A stretch of 34,685 bases of DNA from Deltaproteobacteria bacterium UBA2409 (GTDB taxonomy: Bacteria > Bdellovibrionota_C > UBA2361 > DDRT01): positions 38,922-73,606 of the forward strand of contig DDRT01000008.1 in assembly GCA_002343185.1 (NCBI GenBank), read 5' to 3'. Positions 13,971 to 22,535 of this stretch are shown here, in pieces. Under the pieces are notes generated by a model. The model made no database searches and was not told the origin of the DNA. It was given only the letters and a program-made list of their open reading frames with translations. A program made the translations under genes and the position numbers. Within the stretch, counting starts at the first letter, position 1. The number at the start of each line of letters is the position of its first letter.

Positions 13971-15103
13971 TGCTCTACCTTTGTGAAGATCCTTCCAGCT
14001 AAAAGAGTAGAGGCTGGATTAAGTCTCTCATCTTGAACATAAATCTTTCCATACCTTACACTATCAGGTAGAGAAAAAATTACCCAAGTTCTCCCAGCAA
14101 AACTTGCTACTTTAGGTTTATCTTTGAATCCAGTTTCTGCCCAATTTTCATTATCATTACTGACAAAAAATTTAATCGATTCAAATCTAGGTATTTTTCC
14201 TCTGATCTCTAGCTCTAGATACTCAGAAGAGGCAGGAATAAAAAAGCCAAAAGCGACAGGCTCAGCTCCGAATGTAAGTCTGATGGGAGAGCCCCACTTA
14301 ATTATCTGATTTCTAAAAGCTGAAGATTCTGGATCTACCAGCCCAAACTCACTTGGAGCCTCTTTTAGAGAGGATCTAAGGTCTACGTATCTGTGATTAT
14401 TCCATGAGTTACTGTCCCTGAAGATCCTGGAAGCGACCCTATCGACTTCTACTCTGAGATCCCCTGCAACTCCTTGCGAATACACAGCAGACAGATGAGC
14501 CTCAGCTATCTCAGTTGGATAGTCGCTTAGGGTTTTAATGGCTGCAAAAAGGATCTTATCTGCACTTTCTCTAACACTTGGGTATCTTGATTCCTTTAAT
14601 ATTGGTCTCCAGGTAACTGCTTGAGGAAATTTAGTAGGAAATACAGCCTGAACTGCTTCTTTTGAGCGGATCATAGAGATAATTCGCTCTATCCGCACTT
14701 TAGAAAATCCTCTATCAAAAGATAACACCCGTGCTAGAAGCTTATATGCTTCATCCTGCTCGCCCCTCTCGAAATAGAGCGAGGCTGACGCAAGGAGAAC
14801 ATCAAAATCAAGTGGATAGGTGGAAAGAGCAGTTTCTAGGGCTTTTATTGGATCCCCTGCTACAAACTCTAGATTGCAGCTTTCATGAACGAGTGGTTTT
14901 AAGTTAGCCCACGCGGTTAAGTAGCGCGCACTCCATGGCTTTTGATTTAACGCCTTACCAGTATATGAAAGAGCCTCGCAGTAGTCACGATTTTGTATAG
15001 CCTCTCCTGCTAAGCTTGCAAACTCACGCCCATCTTCTTGATGTGGAACAAGCTTCACTAGTAAGAAAGTTATACTTATAAAGAGAGCTAATTTCACACT
15101 CAC
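13967..15103 (-). CDS. Membrane-anchored TPR protein of unknown function in the lipid A operon
   Basis: The 378-residue product starts with a signal or anchor (MSVKLALFISITFLLVKLV). Residues about 25-160 read as TPR helices (AIQNRDYCEALSYTGKALNQ, then LLASASLYFERGEQDEAYKL). From about 255 on it is beta-rich (LRLTFGAEPV-type strands, ESIKFFVSNDNENWAETGF, KIYVQDERLNP), reminiscent of a discoidin-like or carbohydrate-binding sandwich, though I cannot assign it. Both ends overlap neighbours by four bases (lpxI stop and the gene at 13970), so it is translated with the lipid A genes. A periplasmic role linked to envelope assembly is suggested by context only. Confidence 0.65.
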   Translation of the reverse strand: MSVKLALFISITFLLVKLVPHQEDGREFASLAGEAIQNRDYCEALSYTGKALNQKPWSARYLTAWANLKPLVHESCNLEFVAGDPIKALETALSTYPLDFDVLLASASLYFERGEQDEAYKLLARVLSFDRGFSKVRIERIISMIRSKEAVQAVFPTKFPQAVTWRPILKESRYPSVRESADKILFAAIKTLSDYPTEIAEAHLSAVYSQGVAGDLRVEVDRVASRIFRDSNSWNNHRYVDLRSSLKEAPSEFGLVDPESSAFRNQIIKWGSPIRLTFGAEPVAFGFFIPASSEYLELEIRGKIPRFESIKFFVSNDNENWAETGFKDKPKVASFAGRTWVIFSLPDSVRYGKIYVQDERLNPASTLLAGRIFTKVEQ

Positions 15104-15900
15104 CAGACCTCGATTATTAAATTCCCCTTGTTAGCCTCTTCGATTGTTGTTTGAGGTTCTAACATCAAAGATCTCTCAGCCTCAATCACAACTCCCCTAG
15201 CCTTTGCTTTTAGAAGTTGTTTTATTGTGTCGGGTCCAATCGACGGAAGATCGACTCTCAAGTCCTGCATTGGCTTTGACATTTTAATTAGAATTGACCC
15301 TGGAATTTCTAGCTTTTCTACACGTTCTATCATAGAGGCAGTTCCTTCTACTGCCTCGACAGCAACAACTGTTTTATTTGCAACCATTACTGCCTGGCCG
15401 ATATCAAGCTCGCCAAGCTTTTTTGCAGCATTAATTCCAATTACTATACTTTCTCTATCTTCAGTTGAAAATGCTTGAGCTGTGCATACCCCTTTTGAAG
15501 GAACATAATTAGGTAGAACTTCTCTGATATGTCCTATCTCAAAGCCCTGTTCTTGAAAGAATCTACATACTCCACTCAATATTGAATCGTCGTGGTTAGT
15601 TTTAACTCTTAGTAAAATTTTTATTGCATGAATGTCTGGGAAAAATGATGTGAATATTCGTGCTCGTTTTATTCCTCCAGCAAAATAGATTCTTCTTACA
15701 TGATTACGCTTAAACCACCTTGATATTTTTCCTAATTGTCCTGCTTTAATCCAGGAGACCTTTGAAGCTACTTTTTCAATCTCCTTATCAGTATCACTCA
15801 GATGTGCAGCAACAATACTTTCTTGGCCGCTGATGTTTATAGCCTTAGCACAATCAATCGGAAGAACGCCCCCACCTGCGATTATCCCAATAGGACTCAT
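15100..15900 (-). CDS. lpxI: UDP-2,3-diacylglucosamine pyrophosphatase LpxI
   Basis: LpxI hydrolyses UDP-2,3-diacylglucosamine to 2,3-diacylglucosamine 1-phosphate (lipid X) and UMP, the step done by LpxH in E. coli. The 266-residue protein has the family's N-terminal IGIIAGGGVLPIDCAKAI, a central PNYVPSKGVCTAQ and the C-terminal DIGQAVMVANKTVVAVEAVE followed by GT. Length is typical. It overlaps lpxA by four bases upstream and the TPR gene by four downstream. Finding lpxI immediately after lpxA is a common arrangement in lineages that lack lpxH. Confidence 0.93.
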   Translation of the reverse strand: MSPIGIIAGGGVLPIDCAKAINISGQESIVAAHLSDTDKEIEKVASKVSWIKAGQLGKISRWFKRNHVRRIYFAGGIKRARIFTSFFPDIHAIKILLRVKTNHDDSILSGVCRFFQEQGFEIGHIREVLPNYVPSKGVCTAQAFSTEDRESIVIGINAAKKLGELDIGQAVMVANKTVVAVEAVEGTASMIERVEKLEIPGSILIKMSKPMQDLRVDLPSIGPDTIKQLLKAKARGVVIEAERSLMLEPQTTIEEANKGNLIIEVW

Positions 15901-16661
15901 CTTGAGATAATGCCACGCTCTGAAGATTCGATGAAGCCTAAGAATCTCTCAATATACTCATTTGAGGGTATTTCATCTCTTACAAGTTTCATCTTTGATT
16001 CTAAAGTACCTGTTCCAAAAAAGATCTTCCTATAAACTTTTTTTAGCTCACCAAAATCAAGCCCAGCTCGTTTTAAACCAATCTCATTTAACCCTATAGC
16101 TCTAGCCCTGTCTCCGTGGACAAGACAGTACGGGGGAACATCTTTAGTTACCATGCTTCCACCTGCTAACAGACTAAGGTCTCCAACTCTACAAAATTGA
16201 TGTACTGCACTTAGCCCGCCAAGAATGGCTCGATTTCCGATAACAACGTGACCACCTAGAGCCACACAGTTTGCAAAAACGTTATCGTCCCCAATTTGGG
16301 AATCATGGCCAACATGGCTACTCACCATAAATAGATTTCTAGATCCAACACGAGTTACCATTCCGCCACCTTCCGTCCCAGGTTGGATGGTGACATATTC
16401 CCGAATTAAATTATTATCTCCTATTTCCAGTCTGCTTGGCTCGCCTTTATACTTAAGATCCTGGGGAGCTGACCCTATAGAAGCAAACTGAAATATTTTG
16501 TTATTTCGGCCCAGTGTTGTATTTCCTTCAAGAACAACATGAGGGCCTATAACGGTTCCTTCGCCTATCTCAACACCTTTTTTTATGATCGAATATGCTC
16601 CAACAGTTACAGTTGGATGGATATTTGTTTCTGGGTCTATGATTGCAGTCGAATGGATCAC
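15897..16661 (-). CDS. lpxA: UDP-N-acetylglucosamine O-acyltransferase LpxA
   Basis: LpxA performs the first step of lipid A synthesis, moving a 3-hydroxyacyl chain from acyl carrier protein to UDP-GlcNAc in the cytoplasm. The 254-residue product shows left-handed beta-helix hexapeptide repeats from residue 7 to about 175. It has the family segment IGSAPQDLKYKGE (62-74) and the catalytic His119 in SSHVGHDSQIG. The helical C-terminal region starts at ARAIGLNEIGLKRAG. Length is typical. It begins two bases after the fabZ stop and overlaps lpxI by four. Confidence 0.95.
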   Translation of the reverse strand: MIHSTAIIDPETNIHPTVTVGAYSIIKKGVEIGEGTVIGPHVVLEGNTTLGRNNKIFQFASIGSAPQDLKYKGEPSRLEIGDNNLIREYVTIQPGTEGGGMVTRVGSRNLFMVSSHVGHDSQIGDDNVFANCVALGGHVVIGNRAILGGLSAVHQFCRVGDLSLLAGGSMVTKDVPPYCLVHGDRARAIGLNEIGLKRAGLDFGELKKVYRKIFFGTGTLESKMKLVRDEIPSNEYIERFLGFIESSERGIISR

Positions 16662-16663
16662 TA

Positions 16664-17104
16664 TTAGCCTGCCATAGCCATAATTTCGCCCTGAGCCACA
16701 ACCTCGCCCTCCACTGTGGCATTACCATCTATGAACCAGAAGTTTCCACGGCGCTTTATAAACTTCATCTCAACTCTAAGTGTATCTCCAGGTACTACCA
16801 TCCGCTTCCACTTAACGTTATCTGCACCAACTAAATATAAAATTTTGCCAGATCCAGGTCCTTCGCTACTTTTTAAAGCTAAAATTGCCCCTGCTTGAGC
16901 CATTGCTTCAAGTACCAAAACTCCAGGCATCACTGGTTTTCCAGGGAAGTGCCCTGCAAAGAAGGGTTCGTTAATTGTTACTGCTTTTTCACAGACTATT
17001 CTTTCTCCTTCCTGAAACTCAGTGACACGATCTACCATGAGAAATGGAGGTCGGTGCGGTATGATCTCCTGAACCTGATTTACATCAAATACAACTTTGT
17101 CCAT
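16664..17104 (-). CDS. fabZ: 3-hydroxyacyl-ACP dehydratase FabZ
   Basis: FabZ dehydrates 3-hydroxyacyl-ACP in fatty acid elongation and competes with LpxA for 3-hydroxyacyl-ACP, which explains their usual adjacency. The 146-residue hot-dog-fold protein has PHRPPFLMVDRV (16-27), the catalytic His52 in AGHFPGKPVMPG and the catalytic Glu66 in VLEAMAQAG. Its start overlaps the end of the skp gene by one base. Residues and length are typical. Confidence 0.96.
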   Translation of the reverse strand: MDKVVFDVNQVQEIIPHRPPFLMVDRVTEFQEGERIVCEKAVTINEPFFAGHFPGKPVMPGVLVLEAMAQAGAILALKSSEGPGSGKILYLVGADNVKWKRMVVPGDTLRVEMKFIKRRGNFWFIDGNATVEGEVVAQGEIMAMAG

Positions 17105-17598
17105 TATCCATTCATCTCCTTGGTAACTTTATCAGTTATATCAAATTCGCTATTAACCCAAACAACAAACAACTTGTTTTTTTCAACAACAAGCTCATAA
17201 CCCTCACGTTCCGCAACCTTTTTTGTGGCTTCTGCTATCTTTGAATAAAGAAGTTCAAGCTCCGATTCCTGCTTACGAGAATACTGCTCTCGGTCAGCTT
17301 TTGCTTCCTTTCGAAGTTCCATCTCCTTTTTAACTAAGGTTTCAGCCTTCTCCTTAGCAGCTGCAGGAGACAAAGCTGCTCGTTGCTTTTCAAAGGCACT
17401 CACGTCATTTTCAAAAGCTTTTGCTTTTTTCTCAAAATTGGCTTCTCTTGTTTTTACTTCCTTTTCCAGGGAGGCTTTCGATTTTTTACCTAAGTCGCTT
17501 TGGTCAATGACTTTCTGTACGTCTACAACGTAGATCTCCTTAACTTCAGATAGCGCTATAGAGGGAATCAATAGAAAAAAAGCAATGGCTTTACGCAT
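17104..17598 (-). CDS. skp: Periplasmic chaperone Skp/OmpH
   Basis: Skp escorts unfolded outer-membrane proteins through the periplasm to the BamA complex. The 164-residue product has a signal peptide (MRKAIAFFLLIPSIALS, then EVKE). An IYVVDVQKVIDQSDLGKKSK segment is typical of the OmpH family, and a long Lys/Glu/Ala-rich coiled coil (about 45-130) ends in YELVVEKNKLFVVWV. A good AGGAG ribosome site lies eight bases before the ATG. The gene heads the operon skp-fabZ-lpxA-lpxI. In most diderms bamA lies directly upstream; here a divergent gene intervenes. Confidence 0.9.
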   Translation of the reverse strand: MRKAIAFFLLIPSIALSEVKEIYVVDVQKVIDQSDLGKKSKASLEKEVKTREANFEKKAKAFENDVSAFEKQRAALSPAAAKEKAETLVKKEMELRKEAKADREQYSRKQESELELLYSKIAEATKKVAEREGYELVVEKNKLFVVWVNSEFDITDKVTKEMNG

Positions 17599-17704
17599 TA
17601 AGGAATCTCCTAAAAAAGTACCTCTTACTTATACCAGAAGAAGTTTTTTTGCTCAAAATTGGCTGAATTACCTTAAGATTCTAATAGTTGATATATAGTA
17701 CAAT

Positions 17705-19168
17705 GTGCTGAAATCTGATCTTGAAGTAGCTACAATTCGCGCTTTAGGCTCTCCTGAAAACGTTGAACGGACTTTTAAAACAATCCCTATCGAAACAGGG
17801 CGGGTATTTGGAGAGAGCTTACCACCTAAGGTAAAAAGTCTATTCTTATTAGAATATTTATGTTCAATCGGAGCTCTCAAGAACTGCTCCGTACCCCACT
17901 TTGTTGCCGTATCACCCGAACTCACCAGACGCTATAGGCCAAAACAGATGTCTTGGGAGAAGGTGATGAAACACTTTGAGCTGCAAGAGGGTCACAACTT
18001 AGAGATACAGAAATTTATAGAGAAAAACGTACTTCCAATATTTAAGGATCATATAATTGTACGCTCTGCTAGTGAAATAGAAGGCTCAATTTCCGGTGCT
18101 GCGCCTGGTATATTTTTCTCGGGTCCTCCCAGAGAGAAAGACACAAGACTGCTTGCCAGTGACGTAGTCAAAGTAATCAGATCGGGCTATGAGCCATCCT
18201 CAATCGCATACCATAGACTTAAAGGGTTACCGGTAGAGCCTCCAGGCATACTTTTTCAAGAAGGACTTAAACATCACAACTTTGGAGTTGCACACTCAGT
18301 TAATCCACAGGTTATTAATATTATCATCACTAAAACAGAGGATGATGAGTTGGCAAATGACAGATACTCAGTAGGATACTCAGATATAGAGCAATCTGGA
18401 CTTTCTGACCAACTTAAAGCAATTGCTCAAGTTGTAAGAGCTCTCTCAGATAACGGTAAAATTGCCATCGAAGTCGAGTTTGGATTTGACTCAACAGTCA
18501 AGCTTCTTCAGCATAGATTTATAAACTTCCCGGAAGAGAGAAGGCTTAGAACTGAAGAGATGAGTGAAATTGCAGCCACTACAGACTCACCTGTCCCAGG
18601 CTCAGTTACCTTTGAACATATTATCATCGTACCGGAAATTTCCGACCGATCAAACTTATCAACCATGAGCCATGCAAAGGAGCAGTTATTTTTTGCAACT
18701 GAGCAATTAAGAGGGCTACCTTATGCAGTTTCAGTCCCCCCTAAAGTGATCACCCATCTCGACTCGGGATACCACTCGTTTAGGCAATTTTTATTTGGAG
18801 CTGATGTTATTATCGAGCGACATCAAAAAGGTGCTCATACTAACTTCGGAGGATCTGCAGGGGCTCACTGGGAAAGAATGTTAGCAGAGAATGGCCAGCT
18901 ATTTATGGTTATTCATCCGGAAGAGCTCGAGTACTTTGAATACTATATTAATGATAATGGGGAAAATCTTCCAATAGAAGAACTCCAAATAGAAGGTTTT
19001 CTTGAGCTAATGTTTGATGGGCCTTATCACGGTTCAAAGGATCAACGGCATAGTGGAGATCAAGTTAGGATCTTAAAAATTCCACCACTAGTTGCAATAT
19101 CAAATCCTGATAAAACAGGGAGCATTATGGGGTTTACAAAATTAGAGTTGCCTACGCATCTTGGGTAA
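17705..19168 (+). CDS. Protein with PEP-synthase/PPDK-type ATP-grasp domain
   Basis: The 487-residue product carries the marks of a pyruvate-phosphate-dikinase N-terminal (ATP-binding) domain over about residues 45-275. These are IIVRSASEIEGS (117-128, matching VRSSxxxED), GILFQEGLKHHNFGVAHSVN (181-200, matching the VxVQxMV-SGVAFTxNP strand) and IEVEFGFDSTVKLLQHRF (255-272, matching DIEWxxxxLYILQARP). The last 200 residues are unassigned; no clear PEP-binding barrel or phospho-His motif (GGxxSHAA) is present, although KGAHTNFGGSAGAHWE (about 387-402) is a distant candidate. It may phosphorylate or ligate an unknown substrate. The start is GTG with TATATA seven bases before it. It lies divergent from skp and convergent with bamA, which is unusual for that locus. 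Confidence 0.7.
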   Translation: MLKSDLEVATIRALGSPENVERTFKTIPIETGRVFGESLPPKVKSLFLLEYLCSIGALKNCSVPHFVAVSPELTRRYRPKQMSWEKVMKHFELQEGHNLEIQKFIEKNVLPIFKDHIIVRSASEIEGSISGAAPGIFFSGPPREKDTRLLASDVVKVIRSGYEPSSIAYHRLKGLPVEPPGILFQEGLKHHNFGVAHSVNPQVINIIITKTEDDELANDRYSVGYSDIEQSGLSDQLKAIAQVVRALSDNGKIAIEVEFGFDSTVKLLQHRFINFPEERRLRTEEMSEIAATTDSPVPGSVTFEHIIIVPEISDRSNLSTMSHAKEQLFFATEQLRGLPYAVSVPPKVITHLDSGYHSFRQFLFGADVIIERHQKGAHTNFGGSAGAHWERMLAENGQLFMVIHPEELEYFEYYINDNGENLPIEELQIEGFLELMFDGPYHGSKDQRHSGDQVRILKIPPLVAISNPDKTGSIMGFTKLELPTHLG

Positions 19169-19213
19169 TTAAAGTTACTGTTATCCACAATATAAACTGC
19201 GGATAAACCTTTA

Positions 19214-19384
19214 CACTTTGTGTACTTAGTGGTCTTTGTGGTTAATAAAGAAGTACCTGAGCTATGGAAGCACTTTTTTGATAATCCTGAAGTGAGTCTT
19301 TCAGATCCTATTCATTTTATTTTGAACCACAGAGAACTCAAAGACCACAGAGAAGGAACCTTTTCCCTTTGTGTTATTGTGGTT
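19214..19384. repeat. Inverted CCACAGAG/CTTTGTGG-type repeat between converging genes
   Basis: CTTTGTGTACTTAGTGGTC with CTTTGTGGTT (19216-19243) faces AACCACAGAGAACTCAAAG with ACCACAGAG (19324-19352). A further CCCTTTGTGTTATTGTGGTT lies at 19365-19384. The arms are mutually complementary with mismatches and could fold into long hairpins. Elements with this CCAC-GAG/CTC-GTGG core occur in many unrelated environmental bacterial genomes. It fills most of the 293-base gap between the stops of the ATP-grasp gene (19168) and bamA (19462). I see no coding sequence there. Confidence 0.75.
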
Positions 19385-19461
19385 AATTAAATTAATGCTG
19401 GAACTGCCTAAACACTATTACATAGACTGGTATCGATAAAGCGCCTAGCACTCCTCAAATC

Positions 19462-21705
19462 TCAAAACGGCGCTCCAAAGGTAAACATCGTCTGCATATT
19501 TGAATCTCCCTCTTCCTTATCCATTGGAAATCCAAACTCGAGCCTTATTGGTCCAAGTGGAGAGCTCCACCTAATGCCAGTGCCGTAAGCTTTTCTTAGA
19601 TCACCAAAATCCATCGATTGATTATCATCGAAAGCATCTCCTATATCAAAGAAGATTAACCCCCTAATCCCAGCTGACTCGGCAAGTGGAAAAATCAACT
19701 CTGTATTGTTTACAAAATGCTTACTACCTCCATACTCACTGTCACCAACTTTTGGCCCCATAGATCTGCTTTCATATCCTCGAACAGAATTTATTCCACC
19801 TGGGAAAAATCTCTTATAGAGTGGAAAAAAATCTTCTCCTTCGCCGTACTTATCAGGAGCAACTCCATAATCAAAGCGTGTACGGTTTGAAAACACCAAT
19901 GACCCTGCACCTAGCTTAAAAAGCGGGTGATAAAGAACATTTCTGACTGTAAATAATCCAAAATCATAGTCCCCACCTAGACCAGCCTGTTCGTAGGCTA
20001 AAACCTGCTGAGATCCTTCAGTAGGATTAAGAGGATTATTGATCGTATTTCTGGTTAAAGTAGGCGTAACGCTTGATGCTTTAGATTTTCCTTTCGAGTC
20101 CTGAATTAATGGAGCTGCTGTATCATCCACATCATCAATATCAATACCTGCATAGTCATATCGGACAGAGAAATCGATATCCTCAAAAACTTCTCCTAAA
20201 ACTCTATCTAGTGGGTAACCTGCAGAAACCCCTCCACCTGTTGTATGCCTATCAAAGTCATCGAATCTTCTGGTTGTTCTATAACCCTCAATTCCTAATG
20301 CCCAATAAGTATCCAGAAATCGGCGATCTCTAACTCTAGCTAGAAAATTATTAGCCTCAGTCCCTATATCAGCATTAAGATCTATCGATCTTCCCTGTCC
20401 AAACAGATTGTTTTCAGTAACTCTTGCATTGAACAAGAGACCATCAGCACTTGAGTAACCTACTCCAGCACTAAATGTTCCTGTTTGTCCTTCCTGTACA
20501 ACTACATTTAAATTAGCCTTGTTATCAACACCAGGAATAGCCTCAGGAGAGATTGTTACATCATTAAAATAACCGGTTCTAGTTAGTAGCTCCTTGGACC
20601 TTCTGACTTTCGAGCCAGAATAATTCTCAGTTTCCTGAATCTCCATCTCTCTTCTAACAACATGATCGTATGTCTTTTTGTTTCCGGAGATATTTATTTT
20701 ATCAACAGATACCGGTTTCCCCTTGGCTATATTGAAAGTTACATCAACAGTTTTCAGTGAAGAATTTATAGCTGTATTTGGTATTACGTTGGCAAATGCA
20801 TACCCCTCGTCCCCAAATTTTTCGGCTATCTTAAAGCTATCTGCCCTTAGTTTTGAGGCATTGAAGGTTTCACCTTCTACCAACTCGATCCCATCTAAAG
20901 GATCTCCAGATGTAAGCGAATCTCCAGATGTATTTACATTCCCGACATTAAACCTCTCCCCCTCTGTAATATCAAAGATCAATGCGAGCCCGTCATCCCT
21001 CTTCTCAACGATTCCATCGCTAACTGATCCTTCAACAAAACCATTATCTAAAAGATATTGCCTTAAGATCGCCTGATCAGCTTCAAGAAGTTTTTTATTT
21101 ACACGTCCCGTCCCAATAGCCCAAGATTTCCACCATGAGTACTCCTTAGTTTGCATAGCATCATATAGATCTTCTGGATCAATCTGACTAAGCCCCCTGA
21201 ACTCGATCTTTCTTAGTTTTATCTTATCGCCTTCGGTTACTTTAAAAGTAACATCAACTTGATTGTCACCAACTGGGACGATCGAGGCTGCCACTTTGGC
21301 ATCGTAAAATCCTTTCTGTTGATAGAATGTAACTCCATTTTTTCTGAGGGTATCTACCTTATACCTATCTAAAAATCGATTACTTCCAAAGGAGAAGATC
21401 GAGGTAAGATCACCGGTTGAAACTTCCGAGTTCCCCTCAACATATATTTTCCGAACAAGTGGTTTTTCCGTAACATTAAAAATTAGTGTGCTTCCTTTTC
21501 TCTCCACAACAACCGTATCAAAGAAGCCTGTCTGATAGATCGCTTTAACAGCTTCTTTAATATCTGAATCAGATAGGGGGGGCTTTTTAACCTGTAAAAG
21601 GATCGCCTCTGTATCAATCCGGCTATTACCAACAACTGAAACCGAATCAAATCTTTCGGCAAACACAGCTGTTGCTATAATCAAAATAATAAATACTATT
21701 CTCAT
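19462..21705 (-). CDS. bamA: Outer-membrane protein assembly factor BamA
   Basis: BamA folds and inserts beta-barrel proteins into the outer membrane. The 747-residue protein has a signal peptide (MRIVFIILIIATAVFA), five POTRA-like repeats over about 20-345 (SVVGNSRIDTEAIL, KIYVEGNSEVSTGDL, KIRKIEFRG-type strands, INISGNKKTYDHVVRREME) and a C-terminal barrel starting near FSAGVGYSSADG. The lid-lock motif is V641-R-G-Y644, in the context GGINSVRGYESR, and the chain ends in a final beta strand with Phe (MFTFGAPF), the usual recognition signal. It overlaps the lolD stop by four bases, so it is expressed with the lipoprotein-release genes. skp lies beyond an oppositely oriented gene. Confidence 0.96.
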   Translation of the reverse strand: MRIVFIILIIATAVFAERFDSVSVVGNSRIDTEAILLQVKKPPLSDSDIKEAVKAIYQTGFFDTVVVERKGSTLIFNVTEKPLVRKIYVEGNSEVSTGDLTSIFSFGSNRFLDRYKVDTLRKNGVTFYQQKGFYDAKVAASIVPVGDNQVDVTFKVTEGDKIKLRKIEFRGLSQIDPEDLYDAMQTKEYSWWKSWAIGTGRVNKKLLEADQAILRQYLLDNGFVEGSVSDGIVEKRDDGLALIFDITEGERFNVGNVNTSGDSLTSGDPLDGIELVEGETFNASKLRADSFKIAEKFGDEGYAFANVIPNTAINSSLKTVDVTFNIAKGKPVSVDKINISGNKKTYDHVVRREMEIQETENYSGSKVRRSKELLTRTGYFNDVTISPEAIPGVDNKANLNVVVQEGQTGTFSAGVGYSSADGLLFNARVTENNLFGQGRSIDLNADIGTEANNFLARVRDRRFLDTYWALGIEGYRTTRRFDDFDRHTTGGGVSAGYPLDRVLGEVFEDIDFSVRYDYAGIDIDDVDDTAAPLIQDSKGKSKASSVTPTLTRNTINNPLNPTEGSQQVLAYEQAGLGGDYDFGLFTVRNVLYHPLFKLGAGSLVFSNRTRFDYGVAPDKYGEGEDFFPLYKRFFPGGINSVRGYESRSMGPKVGDSEYGGSKHFVNNTELIFPLAESAGIRGLIFFDIGDAFDDNQSMDFGDLRKAYGTGIRWSSPLGPIRLEFGFPMDKEEGDSNMQTMFTFGAPF

Positions 21706-22358
21706 ATCTCTCTAAGCTCCCCGCCAAATTTCATCTCGTACAACTGGTCACATTGTCGTGCAAGTTCTGGATTATGCGTTACCATAATAAGCAAAGCTCC
21801 GGACTCGCTGCAAACTTCCTTAAGAAGCTGCATCACTAACTTAGCGTTACCAGAGTCTAAGTTCCCTGTTGGCTCATCAGCAAGGAGTAGTTTTGGGTTT
21901 GTTACTAGTGCCCTGGCCAAAGAAACTCGTTGCTGCTCCCCTCCTGATAGTTGAGGGGTTGAGGCTTCAGATCTTACCCCCACACGGTCTAACAGAGTCT
22001 TTGCTCTTTTGAGGGCAAGTTCTGGCTCAATTCCAGCAATTAAAAGGGGCATAGCCACATTTTCAAGACTTGAAAATTCAGGGAGAAGATTATGAGACTG
22101 GAATATAAATCCGATATTCTGTCCCCGAAAAGCTGCTCTCTCTTTAATACCATGTATCTTTTGATCATCAAACAAAATCTCACCTGTCGATGGTGAGTCT
22201 AAAAGACCAAGAAGTTGAAGTAATGTTGATTTACCGACACCACTTTGACCCATGATAGAGAAAGATCTACCAGAAGCAAAAATTACAGAAAGATCTGATA
22301 TAACTGAAAGGCTTCCTCCTTCAAATACTTTTGAAACATTCCTTAGTTCTACCCTCAT
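21702..22358 (-). CDS. lolD: Lipoprotein-releasing ABC transporter ATPase LolD
   Basis: LolD powers extraction of outer-membrane lipoproteins from the inner membrane with LolC/LolE. The 218-residue ATPase has Walker A GQSGVGKST (37-45), the Q-loop at Q87 (FIFQSHNLLPEF), signature LSGGEQQRVSLARAL (137-151), Walker B LLLADEPTGNLD (157-168) and switch His195 (VTHNPE). The LLPEFSSLENV segment and overall size are typical of LolD/MacB-type ATPases. It overlaps bamA by four bases and is separated from lolC by 177 bases that hold an inverted repeat. Confidence 0.93.
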   Translation of the reverse strand: MRVELRNVSKVFEGGSLSVISDLSVIFASGRSFSIMGQSGVGKSTLLQLLGLLDSPSTGEILFDDQKIHGIKERAAFRGQNIGFIFQSHNLLPEFSSLENVAMPLLIAGIEPELALKRAKTLLDRVGVRSEASTPQLSGGEQQRVSLARALVTNPKLLLADEPTGNLDSGNAKLVMQLLKEVCSESGALLIMVTHNPELARQCDQLYEMKFGGELREI

Positions 22359-22417
22359 ATCCTACCTACGGCCACCCGCAAATCCATAATTCGGTGGTTA
22401 TATCTATTGTTCTTTGA

Positions 22418-22483
22418 AACCACGAAGAACACTAAGAACAAAAAGATTTTAAATAACTTCGTGCTCTTTGTGTTCTCTGTGGT
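22418..22483. repeat. Inverted CCACGAAG/CTTCGTGG-type repeat inside the lolC-lolD gap
   Basis: AACCACGAAGAACACTAAG with AACAAAAAG (22418-22445) faces CTTCGTGCTCTTTGTG with TTCTCTGTGGT (22457-22483), giving an imperfect hairpin with a short A/T loop. It is the same class of element as the one at 19214-19384. It lies between lolC and lolD and could weaken or process the message between them. Confidence 0.75.
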
Positions 22484-22535
22484 ACAAGTGAAAATATTCT
22501 TAAAAATTGGAGCACAGTGTGTGATATCACGCATC

